64,000 nt of DNA from an uncultured Burkholderiales bacterium (GCA_903932865.1 CAIZHQ010000001.1:53626-117625); one strand, 5' to 3'. Numbered from the stretch's first letter, positions 1 to 10,300 are shown. Notes: generated by a model from the sequence alone, not told the origin. Numbers and translations are program-made.

Positions 1-920
1 CCTGCCTCTTCAACGCCATCAAAGCCAAACTGGCTGTGGACCCCACCTGGTACAGCCGCAAGGGCGCGCACATCATCGGCGTGACCGAAGAGACCACCAC
101 CGGCGTTTTGCGCTTGAACGAGATGGCCGCCAAAGGCGGCTTGATGTTCCGCGCCATCAACGTGAACGACTCGGTGACCAAGAGCAAGTTCGACAACCTG
201 TACGGCTGCCGTGAATCCTTGGTGGACTCCATCAAACGCGCCACCGACGTGATGATCGCCGGTAAAGTGGCCGTGGTCGCCGGTTACGGTGATGTGGGCA
301 AGGGCTCGGCCCAAGCTTTGCGCGCCTTGAGCGCGCAGGTGTGGGTGACTGAAATCGACCCGATCAACGCGCTGCAAGCGGCGATGGAAGGCTTCAAGGT
401 CGTGACCATGGAATACGCCGCCGACAAGTGCGACATCTTCGTGTCGGCCACAGGCAACAAGAACGTGATCCGCTACGAGCACATGGCCGCCATGAAAGAC
501 GAAGCCATCGTCTGCAACATCGGTCACTTTGACAACGAAATCGATGTCGCTTCGCTTGAAAAACTGCAGTGGGACGAGATCAAGCCGCAAGTCGACCACA
601 TCATCTTTCCTGATGGCAAGAAGATCACCCTGTTGGCCAAGGGCCGCTTGGTGAACCTGGGTTGCGCCACCGGCCACCCCAGCTTCGTGATGTCTTCGTC
701 GTTTGCCAACCAGACCATCGCCCAGATTGAGCTGTTCACCAAGCAAGACCAGTACGAAAACGGCAAGGTTTATGTGCTGCCCAAGCACCTGGACGAGAAA
801 GTGGCCCGTTTGCACCTGAAGAAAGTCGGCGCGATGCTGTCCGAACTCAGCGAAGAACAAGCCGCTTACATCGGTGTGTCCAAGAACGGTCCTTACAAAG
901 CCGACACTTACCGTTATTGA
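1..920 (+). CDS. ahcY: Adenosylhomocysteinase, 5' truncated by window edge
   Basis: Hydrolyses S-adenosylhomocysteine to adenosine and homocysteine in the cytosol, removing the product inhibitor of methyltransferases. The frame is open from base 3, so the gene starts upstream of the window; about 305 C-terminal residues are visible. The NAD-binding motif GYGDVGKG lies at about 282-305, and the family blocks [16 protein letters not shown] and [13 protein letters not shown] are present. The C-terminus reads [10 protein letters not shown], where the family usually has a His two residues before the final Tyr-Arg-Tyr (HYRY). It is followed closely by tlyA and metF, a conserved Burkholderiales methyl-cycle order. 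Any SAH riboswitch would lie outside the window. Confidence 0.96.
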   Translation, partial: CLFNAIKAKLAVDPTWYSRKGAHIIGVTEETTTGVLRLNEMAAKGGLMFRAINVNDSVTKSKFDNLYGCRESLVDSIKRATDVMIAGKVAVVAGYGDVGKGSAQALRALSAQVWVTEIDPINALQAAMEGFKVVTMEYAADKCDIFVSATGNKNVIRYEHMAAMKDEAIVCNIGHFDNEIDVASLEKLQWDEIKPQVDHIIFPDGKKITLLAKGRLVNLGCATGHPSFVMSSSFANQTIAQIELFTKQDQYENGKVYVLPKHLDEKVARLHLKKVGAMLSELSEEQAAYIGVSKNGPYKADTYRY

Positions 921-930
921 AATCCACCTG

Positions 931-1779
931 ATGCGCATTGACCAACTTCTTGTCGAGCGCGGCTTGGCCGCATCCCGTTCTCAAGCTCAACGACTGATCG
1001 CTGGGGGCGTGAAGTGGCAAATGCCTGACGGAGGCTGGCGCGCGGTGGTCAAAAATCGCGACGAGGTGCCCGAGCGTGCTGCCTTGCAGCTGCTCGACGA
1101 CGCCGAGTCGCGCTATGTGTCGCGTGGCGGTCTCAAGCTCGAAGGGGCTTTGAAGGCCACGGGTGTTCTGGTGGATGGCTTGCGTTGCCTGGATGTGGGG
1201 CAAAGCACCGGCGGTTTCACGGACTGTTTGTTGCAACACGGCGCAGCCGAAGTGGTGGGCATTGATGTGGGCCATGCCCAAGTGCACCCACGCATCAGCC
1301 AAGACGAACGGGTGGTGTGCATTGAAGGCGTCAACGCCCGCGAGCTGGAGCCAGGTGACGAACGGGTGCCTGACGCACTTGTAGGTTTTGACCTGGTGGT
1401 GGGTGATGTGTCTTTCATCTCGCTCACGCTGGTGCTGCCCGGTGTGGTGCATTTGCTCAAACCCACAGGCCAATTGTTGATGCTGGTGAAGCCCCAGTTT
1501 GAACTGCAACCCGGTCAGGTGGGCAAGGGCGGCATCGTGAAAGACAACACACATTTCCCGTTGATCGAAAACCGTGTGCGCACCACATTGACCGAATTGG
1601 GGCTCCAAGTCACCGCCTGGCTTGACAGCCCGATCACGGGTGGCGACGGCAACCACGAGTTTTTTGTACAAGCTTGCTGGCCTAACCCCGCTGCGGTGTT
1701 GCCAGCACGCGAGGCCACACGCGTGGCCCACGAGGCCGATCTGGCTGCCAAGGCGTATGCCAAGGCCAACGACTATTGA
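931..1779 (+). CDS. tlyA: TlyA-family 23S/16S rRNA methyltransferase (hemolysin A family)
   Basis: A 282-residue protein with an N-terminal S4 RNA-binding domain (MRIDQLLVERGLAASRSQAQ, about residues 1-60) followed by an FtsJ-type SAM-dependent methyltransferase fold. The SAM motif LDVGQSTGGFTDCLL is near residue 85. The family 2'-O-methylates rRNA; hemolysin activity is a historical label. I chose the ATG at 931 because it begins exactly at the S4 consensus and lies 10 bp after the ahcY stop. An upstream in-frame start at 874 would lie inside ahcY. Co-directional with ahcY and metF, probably one transcript. Confidence 0.93.
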   Translation: MRIDQLLVERGLAASRSQAQRLIAGGVKWQMPDGGWRAVVKNRDEVPERAALQLLDDAESRYVSRGGLKLEGALKATGVLVDGLRCLDVGQSTGGFTDCLLQHGAAEVVGIDVGHAQVHPRISQDERVVCIEGVNARELEPGDERVPDALVGFDLVVGDVSFISLTLVLPGVVHLLKPTGQLLMLVKPQFELQPGQVGKGGIVKDNTHFPLIENRVRTTLTELGLQVTAWLDSPITGGDGNHEFFVQACWPNPAAVLPAREATRVAHEADLAAKAYAKANDY

Positions 1780-1797
1780 ATTTTTGAAAGTGTTGAG

Positions 1798-2652
1798 ATG
1801 TCTGGTTTGAACCTGCCGATCAGTCTGGAATTTTTTCCACCCAAAACGCCCGAAGGTGCAGACAAGCTGCGCGGGGTGCGTCAAGCGCTTTATGGCTTAA
1901 AGCCGGAGTTTTGCTCGGTGACCTACGGCGCTGGGGGCTCTACTCAAGAAGGCACATTTGCCACAGTGGGTGCCATCTTGAGCGAAGGAGTAGCTGCGGC
2001 TTCGCACTTTTCGTGCATTGGTGCGACCAAAGCTTCGGTACGCGCCGAACTGGCCACACTGAAGGCGATGGGCGTCAAGCGGCTGGTGGCTTTGCGCGGC
2101 GACTTGCCCAGCGGCTACGGTGCGGGTGGCGAGTTCCATTACGCCAGCGATTTGGTCTCCTTCATCCGCGCCGAGACGGGTGACGACTTTCACATTGAGG
2201 TGGCGGCCTACCCCGAAATTCACCCGCAAGCCAAATCGCCAAATACCGATTTGCAGGCCTTTGCCACCAAGGTCCAGGCCGGGGCCAACTCGGCCATCAC
2301 GCAATACTTTTACAACAGCGATGCCTATTTCCGCTTTGTGGACGACGCCTACAAACTGGGTGTGGATGTGCCCGTGGTGCCTGGCATCATGCCCATCACC
2401 AGCTCTTCTCAGCTGCTGCGTTTTTCGGACGCTTGTGGTGCCGAAATCCCCCGCTGGATCCGGCTGCGCCTGCAAGCCTATGGCGACGACACCGCCTCCA
2501 TCAAGGCCTTTGGTCTTGAAGTGGTGGGGGACTTGTGTGAACAACTCATCAACGGTGGCGTGCCCGCCATCCATTTCTACACCATGAACCAGAGTGCGGC
2601 CACACTGGCCGTGCTTCAGCGCTTGGGCCTGACGGGCGAACACCGCCCATGA
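1798..2652 (+). CDS. metF: 5,10-methylenetetrahydrofolate reductase
   Basis: A 284-residue FAD-dependent TIM-barrel enzyme that reduces 5,10-methylene-THF to 5-methyl-THF for methionine synthesis. Family hallmarks are the N-terminal SLEFFPPKTPEG (catalytic Glu region), SVTYGAGGST, and LVALRGDLPSG. The length matches bacterial MetF. It starts 18 bp after tlyA. The position after ahcY and tlyA places it in the activated methyl cycle: AhcY releases homocysteine and MetF supplies the methyl donor for its remethylation. Confidence 0.96.
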   Translation: MSGLNLPISLEFFPPKTPEGADKLRGVRQALYGLKPEFCSVTYGAGGSTQEGTFATVGAILSEGVAAASHFSCIGATKASVRAELATLKAMGVKRLVALRGDLPSGYGAGGEFHYASDLVSFIRAETGDDFHIEVAAYPEIHPQAKSPNTDLQAFATKVQAGANSAITQYFYNSDAYFRFVDDAYKLGVDVPVVPGIMPITSSSQLLRFSDACGAEIPRWIRLRLQAYGDDTASIKAFGLEVVGDLCEQLINGGVPAIHFYTMNQSAATLAVLQRLGLTGEHRP

Positions 2653-2656
2653 CAGC

Positions 2657-3451
2657 ATGCTGGACCTGACACATTGGCCCACCAATGCGCCCCATTGGAT
2701 GGGGGTGTTCACCGACATCGATGACACCTTGACCACCGACGGGGCCATCACCCACGACGCATTGCAGGCCCTGCACGACCTGAAGCAAGCCGGCCTCACG
2801 GTCATCCCCATCACCGGTCGCCCCATGGGATGGAGCCGCGACTTGGCCCTCAACTGGCCCGTGGATGCGGTGGTGGCTGAAAACGGGGCCGCCGCCTGGA
2901 TTCCACAACCGCACGGCACACCCGAGGCTATTTACCAACAATCCGAGACGGAGCGCGCCGCGAACTTTGCACGCTTGCAAGCCGTGGCGGCGCGGATTGT
3001 GCGTGAAGTGCCTGGCGCTGTTTTGGCGCGCGACAGCGTGGGCCGAGAAACCGATATCGCCATTGACCACAGCGAGTTCACCCATTTGTGCCCGCAAGCC
3101 ATCGACCAGGTGGTGCGCATCATGCGCAGCGAATCCATGGTGGCCACCGTAAGCAGCATTCACATCAACGGCTGGTTCGGCGGACACCACAAACTCAGCG
3201 GCGCACGCTGGATTTTGCAAGCCCTGATGGGGCGTTCACTGGACCAAGAATTACAGCAATGGGTGTATGTGGGGGACTCGACCAACGACCAGGTGATGTT
3301 CGAACACTTCCCCTTCAGTGTGGGCGTTGCCAACATCGCGCGCTTTGAGTCGCAGTTGCAGTTCAAGCCACGGTTTGTGACCCACGCACCCAGAGGGGCC
3401 GGGTTCACCGAGTTGGCACAACGGATTTTGCAGTCAAGTCCGACAAACTAA
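2657..3451 (+). CDS. HAD-superfamily (IIB, sucrose/mannosyl-phosphoglycerate phosphatase-like) hydrolase
   Basis: A 264-residue soluble HAD phosphatase. Motif I is DIDDTLT (residues about 20-26), motif II is ITGRP, and the C-terminal motif YVGDSTNDQVMF supplies the acidic metal ligands. The cap arrangement (VVAENGAAAW after motif II) resembles the Cof/SPP subclass IIB. The substrate cannot be read from sequence; a sugar phosphate is the family norm. It starts 4 bp after the metF stop with no strong Shine-Dalgarno, suggesting translational coupling. Its 3' end converges on the exopolysaccharide gene at 3461. Confidence 0.85.
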   Translation: MLDLTHWPTNAPHWMGVFTDIDDTLTTDGAITHDALQALHDLKQAGLTVIPITGRPMGWSRDLALNWPVDAVVAENGAAAWIPQPHGTPEAIYQQSETERAANFARLQAVAARIVREVPGAVLARDSVGRETDIAIDHSEFTHLCPQAIDQVVRIMRSESMVATVSSIHINGWFGGHHKLSGARWILQALMGRSLDQELQQWVYVGDSTNDQVMFEHFPFSVGVANIARFESQLQFKPRFVTHAPRGAGFTELAQRILQSSPTN

Positions 3452-3460
3452 CTCTGGGTT

Positions 3461-4942
3461 TCAGTAAGCACCCTGGCGGGTCAATACCACCGAGATGGTT
3501 TTGAACAGAATGACCAAATCGTGCCACAGGGACCAGTTCTTGACGTACCAGCTGTCGAGGTAGACCCGCGTGTCGTAATCCACATCGTTGCGTCCGCTGA
3601 CTTGCCACAGGCCAGTCATGCCAGGGCGCACCATCAGGTAATAGCCGACCTGGTCACCGTAACGGGGCAACTCACTGCGGACCACTGGGCGCGGCCCCAC
3701 CAAACTCATCTCGCCCCGGATCACGTTGATCAGTTGCGGTAACTCGTCTAGGCTGGTGCGCCTTAAAAATCGTCCAACCTGGCTGACACGCGGGTCTGAA
3801 CGCAGTTTGTGCTCAGTCTGCCATTGCTTGCGCAGTTCGGGTTGACGCTGCAACAGGTGCTCCAGCTGTTTTTCGGCATCGACCACCATGGTGCGAAACT
3901 TGTAACAGTTGAAAATCTTCCCTTTTTTGCCAATGCGAGGGTGGGCAAACAAAGCCGGCCCCCCATCACGGCGAACAGCCCAAGCCATCAGCAACAAGGC
4001 TGGACTGAGCACCAGCAACAAGGCCAAAGCAGCAGCCGTGTCAAACAGCCTTTTGGTCAAGCGCGCAGGCCAGCGGCGCAAGTTGTTGCGCATGCGCAGC
4101 AAGGCCACTTCGTGCGAGAAGAAATGCGACATGTCCGTCCCATGCAGAGGCACGCCACGCATCGCTGGAATGACGCTGATGTCCGGTGCGCCCCATTGGG
4201 CCAACTGGCGCAACCATTGTTCGCGTTGTTCGGATTGGGCATGTTCCAACGCGATGACCCACTGAATACCCGGTTGCTTGGCGTACTGCGCCATCGCCAA
4301 CTCGGGCAATCGCGGGTAGGTTGTGTCCGAGGCACGGCCACCACCGCCGCCCGCATCCACAAAGCCCTGCACCGAAAAGCCCAACTCGGGCTGGCTGTTC
4401 AAGGCCAGCGCCGCTTCTTCTGCGTTGGCACCGATGCCAATGATGACCGTGGGCCGGTACCACAGCGAAAACTTTTTGAGGATTTGCCGGGTCACATAGC
4501 GCATCAAGACCAACATGAGCAAGACCAGCACCCAGGACAAAAGCCACCACAACCGCGAAGCATTCCAACGGGTCACCGCCACCAAAGCCATATCCATCAA
4601 GGCCAACACACCCACCAAGCGGAAAAAATCACCCAACTCGTCCCACAAAGGCCTGCGGTCGCTGTAATGCTGGTAACGGCTCAGCAGCAACACCAGGCCC
4701 AGCACGCCCATCAGGCCCCAGGCGATGAAGCGCTGCGTGTCCTGCCCTGCCCACCAGGACTTGAACGACACGCCCTCCGGCGACACCAGCGCGGCGGTCA
4801 GTGGCAACGACATGACAAATGCCACCACCATGGCCACGGCATCGCCCAACATGATGGCCAATTTGGACAACCGAATCTTGAACAGGCTCAAGTACGCCAC
4901 AGGCTGGGCAGTCTGGCCCTGTTTTGGGGTCACCCGCTTCAC
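3461..4942 (-). CDS. wbaP: Undecaprenyl-phosphate sugar phosphotransferase (WbaP-type priming glycosyltransferase)
   Basis: Transfers a sugar-1-phosphate to undecaprenyl phosphate, the first membrane step of exopolysaccharide or O-antigen repeat assembly. The N-terminal third has four to five hydrophobic segments, followed by a CoA-binding-like Rossmann region (VIIGIGANAEEAALAL) and a C-terminal bacterial sugar transferase domain. The latter carries KRLFDTAAALALLLVLSP, CYKFRTMVVDAEKQL, RTSLDELPQLINVIRGEM and SLVGPRP. I chose the GTG start at 4942 because it forms a GTGA overlap with the upstream glycosyltransferase stop; a TTG at 4948 is the alternative. The specific sugar (Gal or Glc) is not determined. 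Confidence 0.88.
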   Translation of the reverse strand: MKRVTPKQGQTAQPVAYLSLFKIRLSKLAIMLGDAVAMVVAFVMSLPLTAALVSPEGVSFKSWWAGQDTQRFIAWGLMGVLGLVLLLSRYQHYSDRRPLWDELGDFFRLVGVLALMDMALVAVTRWNASRLWWLLSWVLVLLMLVLMRYVTRQILKKFSLWYRPTVIIGIGANAEEAALALNSQPELGFSVQGFVDAGGGGGRASDTTYPRLPELAMAQYAKQPGIQWVIALEHAQSEQREQWLRQLAQWGAPDISVIPAMRGVPLHGTDMSHFFSHEVALLRMRNNLRRWPARLTKRLFDTAAALALLLVLSPALLLMAWAVRRDGGPALFAHPRIGKKGKIFNCYKFRTMVVDAEKQLEHLLQRQPELRKQWQTEHKLRSDPRVSQVGRFLRRTSLDELPQLINVIRGEMSLVGPRPVVRSELPRYGDQVGYYLMVRPGMTGLWQVSGRNDVDYDTRVYLDSWYVKNWSLWHDLVILFKTISVVLTRQGAY

Positions 4943-5847
4943 GCCCAAAACCCTTTGTGCATGGACAGTTGTTTTTTCAAGACCATGGGCAAACGCGTGT
5001 GAGAACGCCCCAATCGGTAAGCCAGCGCCTTGAGGGCCGTGCGCACAAAGGCCTCCGGCAAACGCCAGGGCGCGTGTTGCAAAAGGAAGCGGATTTCTGA
5101 TTTCAAAAACCGGAGGCCCTCTCGGCCCGCTTTGCCATAACTCTGGATCATCCAGTTTTCATCGTGGTGGAACACGCCCGTGTCAAAGTAGCGTGCAAAT
5201 TCACTCGTCAAAGAGTAATTGTGTGAATGATAAACGAGCGCCTGCGCCTCATAGCGAATGGCATGTCCCTGCTGCAACAAGCGAGCGGCCAAGTGCGTGT
5301 CCTCGCCCAAAATCACACGCGGCGAAAAGCCTCCCACGGCGCGCAGTGCCGACAAGCGGTATGCCGCAAAAGCATTGGACAAAAAACAAGCCTTGAGACC
5401 CAGACGGTCCTTGTCCGACCAGCGCCGGGTTTGGCTTTTTGCCGGGTAGTTGAAATGCCGGGCATGCGCGGCGATCGCGCTGGCCTGCGGATGCGGCGCC
5501 TGGCGTCCATACACCGCGGCCACCTCGGGGTCTGCAAACCCAGACAACAAATACCCGAGCGCCCCTGGATCGGCCAACACCGCGTCTTGGGTGAGAAACA
5601 CCACAAACTCGACCCCGGCGGGCAAGCACTCAATGCCCCATTGGCGGGTGCCGCCATGGTTGAACGACTTACGCGCCACTGGATGGACCACCAAGCCAGC
5701 CAGCTCGGTTTTGGCCAAACTGCCGTCGGTGGATTCAGAGTCCAGCACCCAGCACAGCGCGGGAGCGGGAGTTTGCGCCTGCAAACCTGACAGAAAATCA
5801 ACCCACAAGGAGCCTGGATTGTAAGTGGGCACCAACACAGCCGTCAT
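4939..5847 (-). CDS. GT2 family glycosyltransferase, rhamnosyltransferase-like
   Basis: About 302 residues with a GT-A fold: MTAVLVPTYNPG at the N-terminus (nucleotide-sugar binding), DSESTDGS and a DXD-like region. The FNHGGTRQWG segment and LGEDTHLAARLLQQGH are typical of rhamnosyltransferase-like GT2 enzymes. It presumably extends the lipid-linked sugar made by the downstream priming transferase. I placed the start at 5847 (conserved core begins there); an in-frame ATG at 5940 would add 31 poorly conserved Ser/Pro-rich residues. Divergent from the methyltransferase at 6036. Confidence 0.85.
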   Translation of the reverse strand: MTAVLVPTYNPGSLWVDFLSGLQAQTPAPALCWVLDSESTDGSLAKTELAGLVVHPVARKSFNHGGTRQWGIECLPAGVEFVVFLTQDAVLADPGALGYLLSGFADPEVAAVYGRQAPHPQASAIAAHARHFNYPAKSQTRRWSDKDRLGLKACFLSNAFAAYRLSALRAVGGFSPRVILGEDTHLAARLLQQGHAIRYEAQALVYHSHNYSLTSEFARYFDTGVFHHDENWMIQSYGKAGREGLRFLKSEIRFLLQHAPWRLPEAFVRTALKALAYRLGRSHTRLPMVLKKQLSMHKGFWA

Positions 5848-6035
5848 CTCTGAGAAAAAATCAAAGGGCGGGCTTCGGGAGGGCGTCGGCGGGCTGATCG
5901 GGTTGGGTGTGTCCACAAGCGCTATTTTGCCTGTACCCATGATGCCAAAGGTTGGGCAGGTTTTCGCAGCGGCCCAGTCAGTGGCCGCTATGATGCAAGC
6001 TCTTCAGCACACCGGTCACTGGGCCGCGATTTCTC

Positions 6036-7244
6036 ATGACCCCACCGGCCCCCCTCATTTGGCAAGAAGATGGTCACGCCCGCAGCGCGCTTTGGGTGAC
6101 TGACCACGGGGCTCGCCCCCCAGCCAAGCTGATGGTGGTAGATGACACCTTAAACGCCGACACCGCCTACCGCCTGGCCTGTGAAGGCACGGGTTTGCTG
6201 TGGCGCGGCGACTTTCAAAATGCCCGCCAGTTGCTGCAGGCACTCAAACGCCGCCTGGAGCGTCCAGCACGCCCCAAAAAATCCTCGACCAAACAACGTG
6301 ACAGCGCCCACCCAACCCCATCGGCTTTTAACGCCCACCGTCAGGCGCAATCTCAACGCGCCCACGTGCTTGGCCAAATCCTGATCGAGTTGCAGCCAGA
6401 CTACAGCATCGCGCTGCGGCGAGCGCCCGCTGCTCAAACCGCTTGCCAACAAGCCTTTGGACCTGCCGATGGGCAGAACCGCGTGGTGTCCTTGCGCAGT
6501 TTGCAAGGTGTCATTGGCGCGTTCGAGTGGCGCAAAAATGGCGTCGAGGTGCCCGCATTGGGTGAAAATTTGAGCATCCACCCGCATTACGGCGTGTTTT
6601 CACCTTTGCGGGGTGAATATGTCCAACTCGTGGCCCACGCCCCATGGCCTGCTGCATTGAAGACGCACTCGCTGGCTTTTGACATTGGGGTAGGCACCGG
6701 CGTCTTGTCAGCACTGCTGGCGCGCAGAGGTGCTGCGCAAGTGATCGCCACCGACCTGTCTGAACGTGCATTGGCATGCGCCCGCGATAACCTGCAGCGC
6801 CTGGGCCTGCAAAACCAGGTTCAGCTCTTGCACACCGATTTGTTTCCACCTGGTCAGGCCGCGCTGGTGGTTTGCAACCCGCCGTGGCTTCCAGCACGCC
6901 CAACCTCGTTGCTGGAGCAGGCGGTCTATGACGAAGGCAGTCAGATGCTCAAAGGCTTTCTGGGTGGCCTGAAGGCACACCTGATTGAAGGCGGCGAAGG
7001 CTGGCTGATTTTGTCGGACCTGGCCGAACACCTGGGTCTTCGCACACGCGAAGAACTGCTGAGCTGGTTCGCCGAAGCAGGGCTGCAGGTGCTGGGCCGC
7101 ATGGACGTGAAACCGGTCCACGGCAAATCGCAGGACGCTAGCGACCCGCTGTATGCGGCACGGTCAGCAGAGGTCACATCGCTTTGGCGATTGGGTATTC
7201 AGTCAGCGCTGCCTGTCATGGAGCCCGTGTCGAGCCCAGGGTGA
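6036..7244 (+). CDS. Class I SAM-dependent methyltransferase with NPPW motif
   Basis: A 402-residue protein. The N-terminal ~150 residues have no family I recognise and include a basic Ser/Pro-rich stretch. The second half is a Rossmann methyltransferase with motif I DIGVGTGVLSALLARRG and motif IV NPPW, the signature of N-methylating enzymes acting on glutamine or adenine (PrmC/RsmC-like). The substrate is therefore probably a protein, rRNA or DNA amide/amine, but this is not decidable here. The last ~10 codons run into the left arm of the inverted repeat at 7218-7304, so its C-terminus may have been shaped by that element. It is convergent with uvrA. Confidence 0.75.
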   Translation: MTPPAPLIWQEDGHARSALWVTDHGARPPAKLMVVDDTLNADTAYRLACEGTGLLWRGDFQNARQLLQALKRRLERPARPKKSSTKQRDSAHPTPSAFNAHRQAQSQRAHVLGQILIELQPDYSIALRRAPAAQTACQQAFGPADGQNRVVSLRSLQGVIGAFEWRKNGVEVPALGENLSIHPHYGVFSPLRGEYVQLVAHAPWPAALKTHSLAFDIGVGTGVLSALLARRGAAQVIATDLSERALACARDNLQRLGLQNQVQLLHTDLFPPGQAALVVCNPPWLPARPTSLLEQAVYDEGSQMLKGFLGGLKAHLIEGGEGWLILSDLAEHLGLRTREELLSWFAEAGLQVLGRMDVKPVHGKSQDASDPLYAARSAEVTSLWRLGIQSALPVMEPVSSPG

Positions 7245-7304
7245 CATTTGAAATGGGGTGACAAAATCAAGGACTTGTCACCCCGGGCTTGACCCGAGGT
7301 CCAT
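7218..7304. repeat. Imperfect inverted repeat between convergent genes (HPGLDP-type palindromic repeat)
   Basis: Arms 7218-7246 and 7276-7304 pair at 24 of 29 positions. A second, perfect 10 bp arm pair (GGGGTGACAA at 7255-7264 and TTGTCACCCC at 7275-7284) competes with the outer stem. The right arm translates as CHPGLDPRS, a peptide recalled from dispersed palindromic repeats in many proteobacteria. It occupies the junction of two convergent genes and overlaps the methyltransferase 3' end, so a terminator-like or REP-like role is plausible. Confidence 0.7.
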
Positions 7305-7327
7305 CTTTGCAGCCCGCGCATTCAACA

Positions 7328-10300
7328 TCAAACCCTCGCGAGCACCGGCCCCAGCGCCACACCTGTGTGCGTACCCAAAAGCACCAAGGCCTCGGGCGTC
7401 ATGGCCGCCACAATACGGCCTCCGGCGTTGCCGCCCTCCGGCCCCAGGTCAATCACCCAGTCGGCCTCGGCGATCACATCCAGGTCGTGCTCGATCACGA
7501 TGACACTGTGGCCCGCATTCACCAGGCGGTGCAGAACGCTGATGAGCTTGTCCACGTCGGCCATGTGCAGGCCCACGGTGGGCTCGTCCAGTACGTACAA
7601 GGTGTGCGGGGCTTTTTTGCCGCGCTTGCCCACCTCGTCGCGCACCTTGGTCAGCTCGGTCACCAGCTTGATGCGCTGCGCTTCACCACCGCTCAATGTC
7701 GGTGAAGGCTGTCCCAGGGTCAGGTAACCCAGGCCCACATCTTTGAGCAACTGCAGCGGGTGCGCGATGCTGGGCATGCTGGCAAAAAAGCCCACCGCCT
7801 CATCCACTTCCATCTGCAGCACATCGCCAATGCTCTTGCCCCGCCAAGTCACGGCCAAGGTCTCGGGGTTGAAGCGGGCACCTCGGCAGGTTTCGCAGTG
7901 CACTTTCACATCCGGCAAGAAACTCATCTCGATGGTGCGCATGCCCTGGCCTTCGCAACTGGGGCAACGGCCTTCGCCGGTGTTGAAGCTAAAGCGCCCG
8001 GCGGCATAGCCGCGCGCTTTGGCCTCCAGGGTTTCGGCAAACAGCTTGCGGATCGTGTCCCAAAAGCCGATGTAAGTGGCCGGGCACGAACGCGGTGTTT
8101 TGCCAATCGGCGTTTGGTCGACTTCCAGCACCCGGTCAATCGTCTCAAAGCCTTGCACATCGCTGCACGCGGTCAAGGCCACGCGCTGGCCAGCGTCTTG
8201 CGCGGTGCGCCCAGCAAAGGTCGAGCGCTGGCTGACCAGCGCTTGCACATTGGCCAGCAACACATCGCGGGCCAAGGTGGACTTGCCCGAACCGCTGACG
8301 CCTGTGACAGCCACCAAACGCTTGAGCGGCACTTGCACATCGACTTGGCGCAGGTTGTGCAGGTTGGCACCTGTCAAGGTGAGCCATTGCAGAGGAACCG
8401 CCGCTGTCTCTGCAGCTTCTGCGTGGGGCGGTGGCGTGGGCGCCGATTTTGGCGTACCCCCGCCGTATGAGGCGCCCGCGCCACCGCCCCACAAAGAAGC
8501 ATCCACGAAACGACGCAACTGCATCGGATGCTTCATCGCATGCAGCAAATAGCGCCCGGTTTGTGAATCGGCAGAAGCCGTGATGTCGGCCACGGATCCC
8601 TCGGCCACCAAGCGGCCGCCGCGTTTGCCCGCGCTCGGACCGATGTCGATGATGTGGTCGGCGCGGCGGATGGTGTCTTCGTCGTGCTCCACCACCACCA
8701 GCGTGTTGCCCTTGTCGCTCAGGCTTTGCAAAGCGTTGAGCAAAATCCGGTTGTCGCGGGCATGCAGGCCAATGGTCGGCTCGTCCAGCACATAGCACAC
8801 CCCTTGCAAGTTGCTGCCCAGTTGCGCGGCCAAGCGGATGCGCTGCGCCTCACCGCCAGAGAGTGTGGGCGCGCCCCGGTCGAGCGTCAGGTAACCCAGC
8901 CCCACCTCTTCCAAAAACTCCAGGCGGCTTTGGATCTCGGGCACCAGGTCGCGGGCAATGTCGGCATCGCGGCCCGTGAGGTGCAAGTTTTGCACCCACT
9001 GCCGTACATCGTTCACCGACAAACTGGCGATGTCGGTGATGCGCCAACCCTGGCCAGGGGCCGCGCCCAGCCGCACGGCACGCGCCGTGGCGTTCAGGCG
9101 GGTGCCTTCGCAACGGGGGCAAGCCACGTTGGCCAGGTCGTCGATCTCAGGCTCGGCAAAAGTTTGCTCGCGGCCCTTGTTTTTATCGTCTTGCACCGAA
9201 TCGTCAAAAACAGAACGTTCATCTTTGTTGAGCTTGACGCCCGTGCCCACACAGTCGGGGCACCAGCCATGTTTGCTGTTGTACGAGAACAAACGCGGGT
9301 CGAGTTCGGCATAAGACGTGGCGCAAGCTGGACAAGCACGCAAGGTCGAAAACACGCGGTGCTGCCCGATGCGGGCGGTGGACTCGCCGCTGAACATGGC
9401 CTCACGCAAGCCGTCCAGATCGCTCAAGACATGCACCACGCCTTTGCCGTGCTCCAGAGTTTTGGTCAGGGCTTGGCGCAGCGCTGTCTCATGGGTGGGC
9501 AGCACATCCAGGCTGGCCACCGGCAGCTCGATGTTGTGCTCTTTGAAGCGGTCGATGCGCGGAAAACCTTGTGTAGGCAAAAACTCGCCATCCACGCGCA
9601 AGTGGGTGTAGCCACGCGGCCGCGCCCAATCGGCCAGCTCGGTGTAAACGCCTTTGCGGTTGACGACCAGCGGGGCCAACAGGCCAATGTGCTGCCCACG
9701 GAACTGCGTCATCAGCTGCGCGATGATGCTGTCGGGCGTTTGCGGTTGCACGGGCGTGTTGTCGTGCACGCAATGCTGGATGCCCAGCTTGACATACAGC
9801 AGGCGCAAGAAATGCCAGACCTCGGTGGTCGTGCCGACGGTGGATTTGCGGCCGCCGCGTGACAGTCGCTGCTCAATGGCCACGGTGGGCGGGATGCCGT
9901 ACACCGCATCGACCTCGGGGCGGCCTGCAGGCTGCACGATGGCGCGGGCATAGGCGTTGAGGCTTTCCAAATAACGACGCTGGCCTTCGTTGAACAAGAT
10001 GTCAAACGCCAGCGTGGATTTTCCCGAACCACTGACGCCCGTGACCACGTTGAACTTGCCGCGCGGAATGTCCACGCTCAGGTTTTTGAGGTTGTGTTCT
10101 TTGGCGTTGATGATTTGGATGTTGTTGTTGCGCACAGGGGCGCGCCGAGCGGCTGGGGCAATTGAGCCAGCACCAACCCCACCACGAACCTTTGCCAGCG
10201 AGGCTGCGGTGTCAGCGGGTGACGATTTGGGCGTACCCCCGCCGTATGAGGAACCCGCCGACACCGCAGCCTCGCCCCCATAGATACTCAAACGCTCAGC

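Noticed and set aside
3809..5002. Open frame of 397 codons antisense to the WbaP-type gene
   Set aside because: Gln/His-rich shadow of a well-supported glycosylphosphotransferase.
7258..7503. Possible small protein beginning CHPGLDPRS
   Set aside because: The peptide arises from the palindromic repeat at 7218-7304 and then runs antisense to uvrA.
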